Part shown: in pieces, positions 8,741-17,335 of the stretch
Layout of the letters: each line of letters starts with the position of its first letter
Numbering within the stretch: the first letter of the stretch is position 1
Assembly: GCA_029747585.1 (NCBI GenBank)
Contig: JAPEVF010000751.1
Coordinates: forward strand, 1-21,947
Source: Pleurotus djamor
Taxonomy: Eukaryota; Basidiomycota; Agaricomycetes; Agaricales; Pleurotaceae
Length of the DNA: 21,947 bases
Direction of reading: 5' to 3'
The notes under the pieces: generated by a model
Told to the model about the DNA's origin: nothing
The model's database searches: none
Seen by the model: the letters and a program-made list of their open reading frames with translations, nothing else
Position numbers and translations under genes: made by a program

Positions 8741-8868
8741 GGTTGGTGGCGCGGTCGAGGAGGGGGAAGGGCGAAGCATTATCAAAGAGGTGGGGAAAGG
8801 GGATCATCGATCAAGGTCAAGGGTGTACAGCGAGGGACAGTGTGGGTGTTCGAATCGAAGGCGACTGT
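8741..8868. repeat. 128-bp motif spacer (partner 9558-9686)
   Basis: This and 9558-9686 start with the 20-bp motif, diverge, then reconverge on TCAAGGTCAA, ACAGTG and GGTGTTCGAATCGA just before the next motif copy. GTTCGAATC is the core of a tRNA-type B box and the 20-bp motif loosely resembles an A box (TGGCGCGGTCG), but they are about 100 nt apart and no cloverleaf can be drawn. Confidence 0.65.
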
Positions 8869-9557
8869 GGTTGGTGGCGCGGTCGAGAAGCGCTTCAAGC
8901 TTCTTGTTTCATGTTTCAAAGGTTAATTGCTAAGCATCAACCGTTCGCGATGTCGTAACCTCTTGGTAAACGTATGACGCAACCGATATGCAAGGAAATG
9001 GCTACAGAGAAATGAGATCAGAATTGAGCCAATACATTGAAGATAATCGCCGTACTCACTGAAGCATCCCGATGAGTCAACCAGCTTGTCAGCAGATGCA
9101 AAAGGCAAGAAGTAGACTAAGTGCAAAGTCAGAGATCAAGATAGTAGTAACAAGCGAATCAAGACTTACGATAGATGTGGTAGGAACATCCTTGAAAACA
9201 ACCAAAGTTCGGCCGAATAGCCAGGGCTTGGTGACGCGATTGAGAAACTCTTGCAGCTTCAAGCGGTGATGTCGTAACCGAAACCATCGCGAACATGTAA
9301 GTATGAGACTAAAGAAGAACGTATCAGTACCGATTACATTGATCAAAGCTCCGAACATACTCACAAATGCACCCCGATGCCTAGGGCAAGTGGCCGACTT
9401 TGATGGTAGAGACAGAGACCACGGGTTCACCTAGAACAAGAGAATCAAGTCAAAAATCAAAGATGGGAGTAGCGGCTGAAGCAAGACTTACATACCGGCG
9501 GCGTGACAAATGTATTCTGGTGGACAATGAGAGGGGATCCTCAGCGCCTGGTCGAAT

Positions 9558-9686
9558 GGTTGGTGGCGCGGTCGAGAAGGAAGAAGGTTGAAACGTTGAA
9601 CCTTCGTTCTTCAAGCTTCAAGGTCAATGCCAAATGGAGGGTGGATAGCGATCAACAGTGCAGGTGTTCGAATCGACTGCCAGAGT
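9558..9686. repeat. 129-bp motif spacer (partner 8741-8868)
   Basis: See 8741-8868. This copy overlaps the 3' end of the gene model at 10496-9611 and precedes unit D of the exon array in the minus-strand sense. Confidence 0.65.
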
Positions 9687-10496
9687 GGCTGGTGGCGCGG
9701 TCGAGAAGGGAAGCCAGGCAACACATCGGTCACACGATTGAGCGACAAGAGGTGTCCAAGACGTGTGTGGGAGTCCAGGACCACGGACGCCGGTTTGGAT
9801 ACCATGGGAAAGGCAGGTGGTTGGTGGCGCGGTCGAGAAGGGAGACGCGTGAGCGGTACCAACGACACGCGAAGACGCTTCCAAAAGATAGAAGGGACAT
9901 CTATGGACGGATAGAAAGGTTAGATCATCACACACTAGACAGAGAGGAATCAATAAACGTACAAGCAGGGTGCCGTGATAGTTTGGGGATCGTTGAAGAA
10001 TTCGCGGAGACGTCAGCGCAGGTCCCGGCGACATGGTCGTGGTGTCGTGTCAGAATGAAAATCTGAAAGAGGGAAAAAATGAGTACCCTGAAGGTAAGCG
10101 ACGATGGGTGACATAGAACTTACCAAACCGGGGACGGCGAAAGCGAGCGACGAGAGAACACAACAGATAACTATGAAAAGAAAAACAAATGTTAGACCAT
10201 GACACACCAGCTTAAAACTAATTCACGTACGATATCATGAGCAGCGCGATGCTCTGGGCAGGCTGGCGTCGGTCGATGCGTCGGCTACACCGATCGGTTG
10301 AATTCGGTTCGGTTGCACGTCGAGGACATGCAGAGAAGTTGACCATCTATAATAGGCGGCAGTGGTGGAATGAGTACGCTGAAGATCACGTTCAAAGAGG
10401 GACAAAGAACTTACCAGAGATGAAGATGAAAGTCGCATCAACGAGATATGACGGTGGGGTGGTGGTTGGATGGGTACACGGGCATAGTGGGGGCAT
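9611..10496 (-). CDS. Putative single-span membrane protein, four exons
   Basis: Exons 10496-10415, 10170-10124, 10062-9963 and 9900-9611 join in frame to 172 residues. The first splice creates one helix, about residues 18-45 (YLVDATFIFISVICCVLSSL then AFAVPGLIFIL). This continuity across an intron boundary is the best evidence for the model. The N-terminus is Pro/Thr/Cys-rich. After the helix come HHDHVAGTCADVSANSS and an Arg/Pro-rich tail containing SRPRHQP twice, encoded by two copies of the 20-bp motif. The first intron (244 nt) is unusually long for this locus; the others are 61 and 62 nt. A TATA box lies 41 nt upstream. The last exon overlaps the repeat field, so the C-terminus is uncertain. 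Family unknown. Confidence 0.45.
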
Positions 10497-10536
10497 ATGG
10501 AGGGAGGGAACTGGGAGACGGGGTTTGTCTCTGCAG

Positions 10537-10545
10537 CTTTTATAA
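10537..10545 (-). promoter_or_regulatory. TATA box for the gene at 10496-9611
   Basis: TTATAAAAG on the minus strand, 41 nt before the ATG at 10496. Position and sequence fit a fungal TATA element with a short 5' UTR. Confidence 0.55.
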
Positions 10546-11278
10546 CCTGTCGCTGTTTGTCGTTGCTTTCAGTGAATTATGCTTTCTTGTTGAATTTCAC
10601 AGCCACTTACTTTTGAACCCCAGTTGCTGAGATGCAATTTACCTTTATGCCGATAGTCAGAATTGTGCGATGACAGCGGTGCAAAAGCTACTTACGCGAC
10701 AAAGGATGATGGATCCACCCCATGCAATTCAAGTTGCTGCGCGATCGTTTCCAGAGGCAGAAAAAAACCTTCGTTGGCGTGAGAGCAGGAACAACTGGTG
10801 GAAAGGTGAGACGAGGGTGGTAGTCGGAATCCACGGAAATCACTTACTCCTTCAGGTGACACACATGGATGCGTCGTAGGGAACTTGTCCACCGTTGCCA
10901 CTGAATCGGTCGAGTTTGTTTCACATCAACGGTCCGCCTAGTGGCGAGTAGTTCACGTAGAGCCGATGGCGTCGCGACAGAAGTCCCCCGTGTTTGTACA
11001 GCCAGAATCGTTTGCGGTCCAGTTCTCTTGACAAGGTCGAGGGTGTCTTAGATCATGCAGCGGGGAGTGGGTGGCTCTCTCAAGCCGTAAGCGGGAATCA
11101 CCCAGTGTCATTGCAAGTGACGAACATGCAGCGTTGGGCTCTGATTAGAGCTTGAGTTAGGTACAAATTTCGTACACAATGCCCAGCGACAAAAACTAAA
11201 GAGGACATGATCAGGACATGAGTCAGAACGCCGTCACCTTGTAAAATTGATACTGAGCTTACGGAACGAAATGCTTGC
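10546..11278. other. Region upstream of the TATA-led gene, possible exons only
   Basis: On the minus strand, GTAAGT donors at about 10614, 10692 and 10846 and matching acceptors suggest transcribed exons between 10901 and 10600. An ATG at 10901 opens MATVDKFPTTHPCVSPEG, but splicing at the best sites soon gives a stop, so I do not call a gene. Nothing was recognised from 10910 to 11278, where sequence runs into copy 2 without any visible boundary. Confidence 0.4.
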
Positions 11279-11900
11279 GTATCTACGATTGGAATGGCGG
11301 GTTCCCACTGGCAAATTGCAAATGGTAGGAGTCAGGACATCACGTACAATGGAAGGNTAGGAGCAAGTAAACTTTCAGTTTCGAGCCCGATTCGGCCATC
11401 GGAGTTTGAAATCCACTTGGACCGATTCGACAGAGTCCAGCGAGTCTTTGATCTTTCATTCTTCCATTCCCCCCACTTCCTCTCTCTCTCTTTCATTCCC
11501 TCTGCGATCCACTCCTTCTCCTCCTCGTACTCGTCCGAGGTTTTCTCTCGCTCAACACGCTGCTTTCAAGCTTCGATCGTGTTTCCGGCGTCCACAAACA
11601 ACGCAGACATTGTTATCGCATCTCCCTCGATCCTCCCTACGACATTCACGCAACCTTCCTCCCCGCCGGTTCACTCTCCACCTACAATCCCTCGCTCCCC
11701 TCCCTCTATATCTCCCCAAGTCAGCCCTGTGATCCCGGCCTGCGTTTGTTTATCTCAGGCTCGGCAACTACCATGCATATATGCTCTCTTTCTCGCGTCA
11801 AGATCCATTGTACGCGTCTTTACGCGTTTTCTCTTGCATATCGTCTTTCCTTTGACCATCTTTGGAGAATAGGCCGTACAGATCACTCCCTAGGGTCTGG
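11279..11900. other. Pyrimidine-rich leader region (copy 2)
   Basis: Same as 1-620. A 192-codon open frame (11294-11872) exists here but is broken in copy 1 by a 4-nt length difference, and its composition is that of a C/T-rich leader. An N lies at 11357. It most likely holds the promoter and 5' UTR of the spliced gene that follows. Confidence 0.5.
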
Positions 11901-11929
11901 ATGATCGACGCTGAAGGTGAACTGCGTAT

Positions 11930-12267
11930 ATGCGGACATCTCTTGGTCTCCGTGAGTTGAACTTCTGTCCCACTTTCCCTCTTGACGAGTCCACTGATTT
12001 CTCTCCACAAGACTTTGCCATTATTATTCTTGATCCTCTCCGTCTCGCCAGACACAAATCCAGCCGTGTCCATCCCTTCCATCCTTCCCCCCACCACGCG
12101 TCGTCCTCCGTATCAAAGGTATGCTCATCCCTGACGCTAATTACCCCATCAACTCACGATCGTATACTCAGCAATTCGCTCCTCACGACCCGTCCTTCCA
12201 CCGTCCACCATTGCCCACATCTATTTTGGACCTCTTCAAACTCTCGGAAAACCTTGATCGACACTGA
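11930..12267 (+). CDS. Possible 74-aa protein, three exons (copy 2)
   Basis: Exons 11930-11951, 12012-12118 and 12172-12267. Introns of 60 and 53 nt have good signals (GTGAGT...CACAAG, GTATGC...ACTCAG) and branch-like CTTGAC and CTGACGCTAAT. The spliced frame gives 74 residues: a short hydrophobic start (LHFAIIILDPL), a His/Ser/Pro-rich middle and ILDLFKLSENLDRH at the end. A second frame, from ATG at 11901, is also open through the same introns and could join the exon at 12340 onward. Between copies the 74-aa frame shows slightly fewer replacements. Function unknown. Confidence 0.35.
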
Positions 12268-12353
12268 AGGTGAACTGCATACGCTTGATATCCCCAGGGG
12301 GATCCGAATCCACTCACCGCCATCCATATTTTGAGTCAGGTTCTTCGGAACCC

Positions 12354-12775
12354 ATGCTAATCTTGTTCTCCGTCTTCGCCACGCGTGTCAGTAAGCTCGG
12401 TGAGTTTACGTGAAACGTTGCAGTCCGTCCAGATCAAGAGATTAAGCTTGAATCTCACCATCGACCGATCGAAACTGAGTACACACAGCCCTCGCAACCG
12501 CCTTTGTCTTTGCTACATGACGTACAGCTCAACTCGACGCAAGCTTTCGCCTCGGAAATTTTGGCTCTCCCCCTCAACTCCCTCTTCTTTTTTCATCCCC
12601 NTTTCGTCCCTCTCCTTCTGTCTTCTTTTCGGTAACATCCCCTTGATTTACATCCCCTCTTCCCACCTTCGTCGCCGTAGCCAGGAACGAGTACGCAAGC
12701 TTTTTCCACCGCCGCACTCCCCCCATACCCTTTATCGCTTCTTTTCTCCACGCGAGCCTTGTCTTTGAATATTAA
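12354..12775 (+). CDS. Possible 110-aa protein, or 3' part of a longer spliced gene (copy 2)
   Basis: Exons 12354-12399, 12439-12631 and 12681-12775 give about 110 residues if the N at 12601 is a spurious extra base (copy 1 has none there). The central exon encodes LLHDVQLNSTQAFASEILAL. Five of its differences from copy 1 are silent third-position changes (for example CTG/CTC, ACA/ACG, CCT/CCC), a good sign of coding. The first intron would be only 39 nt. An intron from 12269 to 12339 could attach the exon at 12172 in frame, making one larger gene from 11901. The tail is aromatic-rich (NEYASFFHRRTPPIPF). No family recognised. Confidence 0.4.
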
Positions 12776-13705
12776 TGCGGATAGGCCGTTCACTCCATTA
12801 GGCCCATCATGTACATACCCATTTTAAGCCGTGTAGACTTTGTGCGAACATGTTGTAGGATTGTTAATGGATGGATTTTTCGATTTTTGTGAGTTTGCGT
12901 ATCGTCTTGAATGCACAGGAGTGTTTCTATGTCGTTTGCATGGCCTGAGCTACCTCGTTCGCCGCGTAGTTACTAGTCGCGGTTTTTCTAGACTTGTCCA
13001 TGGTCATATAGACGAGGCTCGAGAAAGGCATGTCCGCAGCAGTATCAGCTCCAGTATCAGGCAATAGAACAGGTATCCGGGCGTCGCGTAGAAAGTCTTG
13101 AGATTAGGAAAATTGAGTCGCGGGATCAAGTATTGTTGGCGAACAAGTGGAAAGTTACTTGCTCAGACGTTCGAGTTAGACCATTTAACGGGTTCACAAG
13201 TGCTGAAAGGGTCCAGATGCAGTCTGTTCACTCAGGCGAATCGTGAAATTGGCTGGAACGCGAGACGAAGCAAGGGTAGACTGCGAAATAGACAGCCCCT
13301 GAGAAGGGTTGGACTTGGTCGCGTCGACTCGTTTGGTGCGATTTTCATCGTGAAGATGATATTTCCACCTCCGACACTCCATTTCACCGGATGAGAAACA
13401 TAATCTCAATGTGACAGACGTGGTACGGTGCGCTTGAATGTGTCTTTGAAGTGGAAAGATGGATTTCTCGCGAAACGGCTAATGCTCGGACTCTGGTCAG
13501 CCGACTGGGATGAGTCCCACTGTGCATGATAGACACAGTCCCCTCTATTTTGCCATAAACGAGAAACAGGATGTCAATGTAAAAGACGAGATAAGCTACG
13601 TCCGAACTGCTTGCTAGATATGTTTGATGCGGTCCTTCGAGAAACGGCCAATATGAGTTTGAAACAAATTCAGTCGCCTGGAACAAAACATGAACGGTTG
13701 CTACG
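12776..13705. other. Region with eroded internal repeats (copy 2)
   Basis: A 75-codon plus-strand frame at 12840-13067 is not kept in copy 1. Around 13390-13420 and 13558-13590 two related segments would read DEKHNLNVTD and NEKQDVNVKD in the plus frame, each ending in stops shortly after. They look like decayed duplicate exons. Another shared segment, CAGTCGCCTGGAA, immediately precedes the 100-aa gene. Confidence 0.4.
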
Positions 13706-14075
13706 ATGACTAGTACTCCTCCGTGAGTCTGGATGGTCATGAATCCCTCTATCGTGTGCCGAAACGGCTCTCGCGTTCCCGATAACTAGGGTTGATATTG
13801 ATCTTCTGAGCAAATCCATTCGCGTTCGCTGGGAATTACTCAACCTGTTCTCTTTGGATTTCATTCGCAACAACTTGAATGGTATGGTCATGAACCTGAC
13901 CGTACGATATATTGCGACACAAGTCAACATTCCATTCTACTCTACAATAACCAGCGTGACATTGCTGCAACAGCTGGACTCTTCGCGTAAATCCGACATC
14001 TCCTGCGATGTAAGACACGAACGCGGTCAACTAGCTGTTGCGACGGTTAGAGTAGACGAAAATAACACACCTTGA
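13706..14075 (+). CDS. Possible 100-aa protein, two exons (copy 2)
   Basis: Exon 1 (13706-13722) encodes MTSTPP. A 67-nt intron (GTGAGT...AACTAG, branch-like GATAAC) leads to exon 2 (13790-14075), and the join is in frame. The 100-residue product has an even, globular-looking composition (SIRVRWELLNLFSLDFIRNN, NLTVRYIATQVNIPFYSTI), with no signal peptide or helix-span. No family recognised. The copy-1 relic has lost the ATG and 8 nt. The preceding region contains eroded related segments, so this may be the last functional member of a local family, or itself a fragment. Confidence 0.4.
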
Positions 14076-14949
14076 GTTAATCTCATCGTGTCCCTTGACT
14101 CCAAGTCCGACACGGCGTTTACACCCTCTCATCCAATTAAAAAAAAACGCGGGTTCACCATCTACTGAGGGTGATCGCGATGCATTCGCCCATTTCTCAT
14201 TATCCGACGTCGCCGTCGCCTATCATCCTTATCCTTATCCACCCTACACCCTAAGCTTACGGCTCGAGCATAACTGAAGACAAACCACCATTGGCGTGAT
14301 GTAAGTGTACGTCTACACACGCACTAACGTACATATGAATCACAAATAAAAGAGGGTGCAAAAAAAGGAATACGTACACGGAGTTGGAGCGCTGTCAAGA
14401 CCACCAAAAGGTACCTTGTCCATGGTCCTGGGACGAGCACGAGCACGAGCAAAGCATAAGTCACAGGTCACTATGCGGCCGGGGGTACGGAGGTATCAGG
14501 CGCCTGGCTCCAACCTTGTTCGCCTCGGGGGTGCGGATGAAGCTTGAAGGAGTTTTGTACGTTCGAACGTTCGAACGTTCGTTGGGGGGTGGTGCNAAAT
14601 AAACAACGGACGGACGAACTGGTGTCAGTGGTCCTCGTTGAGTCGTTCGTTTACTTGGAGGCTTGAAGTGAGCGGGCTGAGCCTGGGTATGGGTAATCGA
14701 GCGAGTGGAAGAGTCAATCATTAAACTCACAGATTAGACTTTCAGGCGTTCGGTTCGGTGTTATGCGCGATGATATGTTTGTTTTAATGAAGTTCGGACT
14801 CGGACTAGGTATATGGGACGATGGGTGTCATCTAAATTGTGTATTTGAGACGCGTACGGATAGAATGGGAGAGAGGCCGATTTACTCGCTAGCCTAGGGA
14901 GCGACAGACTGTGCGTAGGGTACGAAGAAAGCTGGAGCTGGTTCAGTAA
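14076..14949. other. Conserved block without an assigned gene (copy 2)
   Basis: Counterpart of 2826-3716, with cleaner sequence: only one N, at 14596. A short Arg-rich plus frame at 14356-14547 and a minus frame starting MDKVPFGGLDSAPT near 14420 are both possible. Neither is supported well enough to call. Confidence 0.4.
14559..14581. repeat. Nearly three tandem copies of the 8-mer ACGTTCGA (copy 2)
   Basis: Identical to 3326-3348. No unit has been gained or lost since the duplication, although nearby intergenic sequence has acquired indels. Confidence 0.85.
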
Positions 14950-15171
14950 ATGTTAAGAAAGTACCGGGGTCTCGCACTCACCTCTACCTTGAAGTGGCGT
15001 CTCGAACGATGCAGCCGCACACGTCTTATCGCCCGAAACGAGGAGATAGAAGCTGCGAATAGAGCAAAAGGAAGGCCAAAAGAAAAGAAAGCAAAAAAAG
15101 AAAAAAAAGAAAAGAGTGCGCCATTTGGTATACCACAGGACACGGGAGAACTGTACGACGTATCGTTATAA
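14950..15171 (+). CDS. Small lysine-rich ORF, 73 aa, strand uncertain (copy 2)
   Basis: Same ORF as 3717-3938, with Asn in place of one Lys (RNEEIE instead of RKEEIE). The competing minus-strand spliced model (start near 15194) is equally open here. The near identity of this block between copies suggests constraint, but which strand carries it is unresolved. Confidence 0.3.
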   Translation: MLRKYRGLALTSTLKWRLERCSRTRLIARNEEIEAANRAKGRPKEKKAKKEKKEKSAPFGIPQDTGELYDVSL

Positions 15172-15275
15172 CTTGAACGACCCCAGCCGTTCATCTAGTC
15201 CCCAGAGCTCCCGCAATCCGTATTAGTACCCTCTGCATTGATTTCGTCGCCCTCCAAACCTAGCCGCTACCCTCG

Positions 15276-15746
15276 ATGTCTAGCACCAGCACCACGCGAA
15301 TCATCAACTTTGCCACCCGCCAGACCGCCGGAGATTTCGCCCTGTTTGTCCTCGACCGAGTCCATCGTTACCAAAACCGCTACCAGCGCCGCTGCGACTT
15401 TATCGAGCCAGGCTACGCCGACCATAGCCACTACCCGTACCATCATCCTGGCGAAGACCGATCGTGCCGTTACTGCACGTTTCTGTACCTCCGTCTTCAA
15501 GGTTATTTTCGGCGCCGCGAGGTGGTTGTTATTCACCTGTTCCGTGGGGAGGGGGAAGGTTAGTTGTTGTTTCGTTCCGACTTGGAAGGACTGGGAACTG
15601 ACTGATGGACGATTTGTAGAGCCATTTGTCGTTGAAGTGTACCGAAGGAGCTCGTACAGTTTGGGGATTCGCGGTATGTGTGCGGTGTGTTCGTAGTATT
15701 GTTCGCGTTGCTGATTTGTGTTTGGTTTCTTCTAGTCAGCTTGTGA
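15276..15746 (+). CDS. Conserved 115-aa protein of unknown function, three exons (copy 2)
   Basis: Exons are 15276-15558, 15620-15673 and 15736-15746. The protein differs from copy 1 by Thr to Ala, Ile to Val and Gly to Arg. The stop codon is TGA here and TAA in copy 1 at the same place, and the sequence beyond it diverges quickly, which supports the gene ending there. Both copies are intact, unlike most of the other duplicated genes. It lies about 740 nt upstream of ATP17, same strand. Function unknown. Confidence 0.6.
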
Positions 15747-16488
15747 CCGACGCGCTCGCGAAGTCGGCACGATCATGACCTTGAAAAAAAAAGTGAGTAT
15801 GCGTTTACTCGCAATGCATATACGACGCTTACCGATCTACCAAGGCTTCCGTTTATTGTCTGTCCTTACTCTGTCTTGTTTTTCTTGAAAGTTTGAACCG
15901 AAAGCCTATACTGCATGAGAGGATGAGCATGTGTCGTGGTTACGGAATGTTGGCATGAGCTTACTAGTTGATAGGCGCGGGTGTGGTCTGTAGAGGAGTC
16001 GTCGGGAAGCCATTTAGTCGTTTTTGTGTCGCTATGGGTCGATAGGTTGATAGCGATAGCTGTGCTTGTGATGTTTTGTCAATAAATAGCATGAGCCGAT
16101 GTGAGCTCGTACTTGCTTGATGATTTGAGGCTTGAGCTTGAGACCTTGAAAGGCTGAGAAGGGATCGAGTGAGTGCCACTGAGTAAACGGACAGGCTGTT
16201 GAAGAGTGATGGCGAACGATTCCGTATGTAGAGTCTGTCGGGATTGATGTTTTGTGGGAGTATGGGCTGTTAGGTACACGAAACTGCGGGTACGAGACGG
16301 ATAGCAAACAGGCATGGAACCGGGGGCGGGTGTCGAGTACCGTGGAACAGCCTGCAGCAAAGCCGACTGGAAACGATCATGACCGCGATGAGCAAGTCCT
16401 TGTCCGCGGACCCATGGAAAACTCTGGATGTAACCCAATTAGCCTAATTTGGGTCGTCGACGCCCAATAAGGAATCCCCTCCCCCATC
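15747..16488. other. Intergenic region between the 115-aa gene and ATP17 (copy 2)
   Basis: Shorter by 189 nt than in copy 1. Minus-strand frames across 15964-16438 have no start or splice support and differ between the copies. The last 60 nt hold the two CCAAT boxes for ATP17. Confidence 0.5.
16435..16468 (+). promoter_or_regulatory. Two CCAAT boxes upstream of ATP17 (copy 2)
   Basis: CCAATTA at 16435-16441 and CCAATAA at 16464-16470 both fit CCAATNA and lie within 55 nt of the ATG at 16489. Copy 1 keeps only the first. Control by the HAP/CCAAT complex would suit a mitochondrial ATP synthase gene; this is inference from motif and context. Confidence 0.45.
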
Positions 16489-16946
16489 ATGCACGCTTCG
16501 CTCGTCCGCCGCCAACTTGGAGGACTTGTTCCTCCAAAAATTGCATCTCCAAGCCTCCTGGTGCGTCAAATTCCCAATAATGCACGTCCTCTAGCTCATT
16601 TTTCTCGCAAACACTAGTCTGGAGGTTCGGGAGATGGCCTTGCACCTCTCCTCAACTTTTACTCGAAACTCCCAAAGGGACCTGCTACCGCCTCAGCTGG
16701 ACGTGGCTTGAAGGCACGTTTCTTCAGTGGCAAGAATGCTTCCGGAGCCCCGATCGTTGCTACCGTTTTCGCCATCTTTGCTTTGGGATATACCATTGAT
16801 TACCAGAGTGAGTCCCAATAGGTTTCCTTGTCGTCGTAGCTGTGCTCATCGCAATTTATAGTGCACTTGAGTATGTCCCATGTTCCCTCCATGTTACTCT
16901 TGCTTATGTCCGCACCTCAGAGCACCACAAGAACCATGCACACTAA
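16489..16946 (+). CDS. ATP17: Mitochondrial F1Fo-ATP synthase subunit f
   Basis: Four exons: 16489-16560, 16618-16807, 16862-16870 and 16921-16946. Introns are 57, 54 and 50 nt, all GT-AG. They give a 98-residue protein, close to the 101 residues of yeast Atp17. The family signature is clear: NFYSKLPKGPA (residues 37-47), ARFF-GKNASG (57-67), one membrane helix at about 69-86 (PIVATVFAIFALGYTIDY), then HLKHHKNHAH. Subunit f is a small single-span part of the Fo sector in the inner mitochondrial membrane, supporting the ATP synthase stator and dimer. The Arg-rich N-terminus fits a mitochondrial presequence. The third exon is only 9 nt. The gene is convergent with the membrane protein at 17336-18795. 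Confidence 0.93.
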
Positions 16947-17335
16947 TTGGGTCGTCGCCAGGATTCGGTGGATGTATTGTAATGGAACGCCAGCAATAGA
17001 TAATTCAGTATGGTTAATCAAACACCTGCAAGCTTGGCGTCGAAAGAATGATATTTCTTACTCTACATCAATACATTGGTGGTGTTGTCCAGCAACGGAA
17101 ACATCCTTCTATTTATTTGACAATCTCCTTCACTCTCAAGCAGAATGCGACTGGTATCGATGAGATTGCGAGGATAATGCAGAATGCACTGGCGACGATA
17201 GGGTGGTGTAGTAACGCAGCTCGTAGCTAGGCCGAAAATTGGACAACCCGGACCAGTGCTACAATTCCACGATGATCACCCAGCAAGTCAGATCTCAGCG
17301 CAGGTGAGGATAGAACTGTCGATGATACTCACCAA
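16947..17335. other. Space between convergent genes (copy 2)
   Basis: Same content as 5903-6291, with only a few substitutions and no indels. Short open frames cross it on the plus strand but have no supporting features. Confidence 0.5.

Larger units (their letters stand above)
8112..9557 (-). repeat. Four tandem units of a three-exon mini-gene structure
   Basis: Units A to D recur with steps of 317, 488 and 305 nt; the long step contains an extra 128-bp motif spacer. Each has a first exon ending at a GT donor (exon low ends 8372, 8692, 9170, 9492), a middle exon (8255-8315, 8572-8633, 9060-9116, 9365-9430) and a last exon (upper ends 8197, 8513, 9001, 9308). The four first introns are 56, 58, 53 and 61 nt; the second are 57, 58, 58 and 56 nt. 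Shared words include CATCGGG near the middle-exon end and GACATCGCG or a close variant in the last exon. Reading frames of A, C and D are interrupted; unit B is the best candidate for coding. Confidence 0.75.
7674..9840. repeat. Nine dispersed copies of a 20-bp motif
   Basis: Consensus GGTTGGTGGCGCGGTCGAGA on the plus strand, starting at 7674, 7827, 7943, 8112, 8741, 8869, 9558, 9687 and 9819. A degenerate copy begins at about 9226. Each match has 0-2 mismatches, and all are in the same orientation. Spacings are 153, 116, 169, 629, 128, 689, 129 and 132 bp, several not divisible by three, so a conserved peptide is not the cause. Intervening sequence is far less conserved than the motif. I find it nowhere in 1-7236 or 11279-21947. 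A protein-binding site, a recombination element or a structured RNA part are all possible. Confidence 0.9.

Noticed and set aside
9089..9430. 113-codon continuous minus-strand frame across array units C and D
   Set aside because: It reads straight through two well-formed introns shared with the other units, so splicing is the better explanation.
7674..9840. 20-bp motif as a tRNA, CRISPR or coding peptide repeat
   Set aside because: No cloverleaf can be drawn, spacers are irregular and related, and spacings break the reading frame. It was kept only as an unexplained motif.
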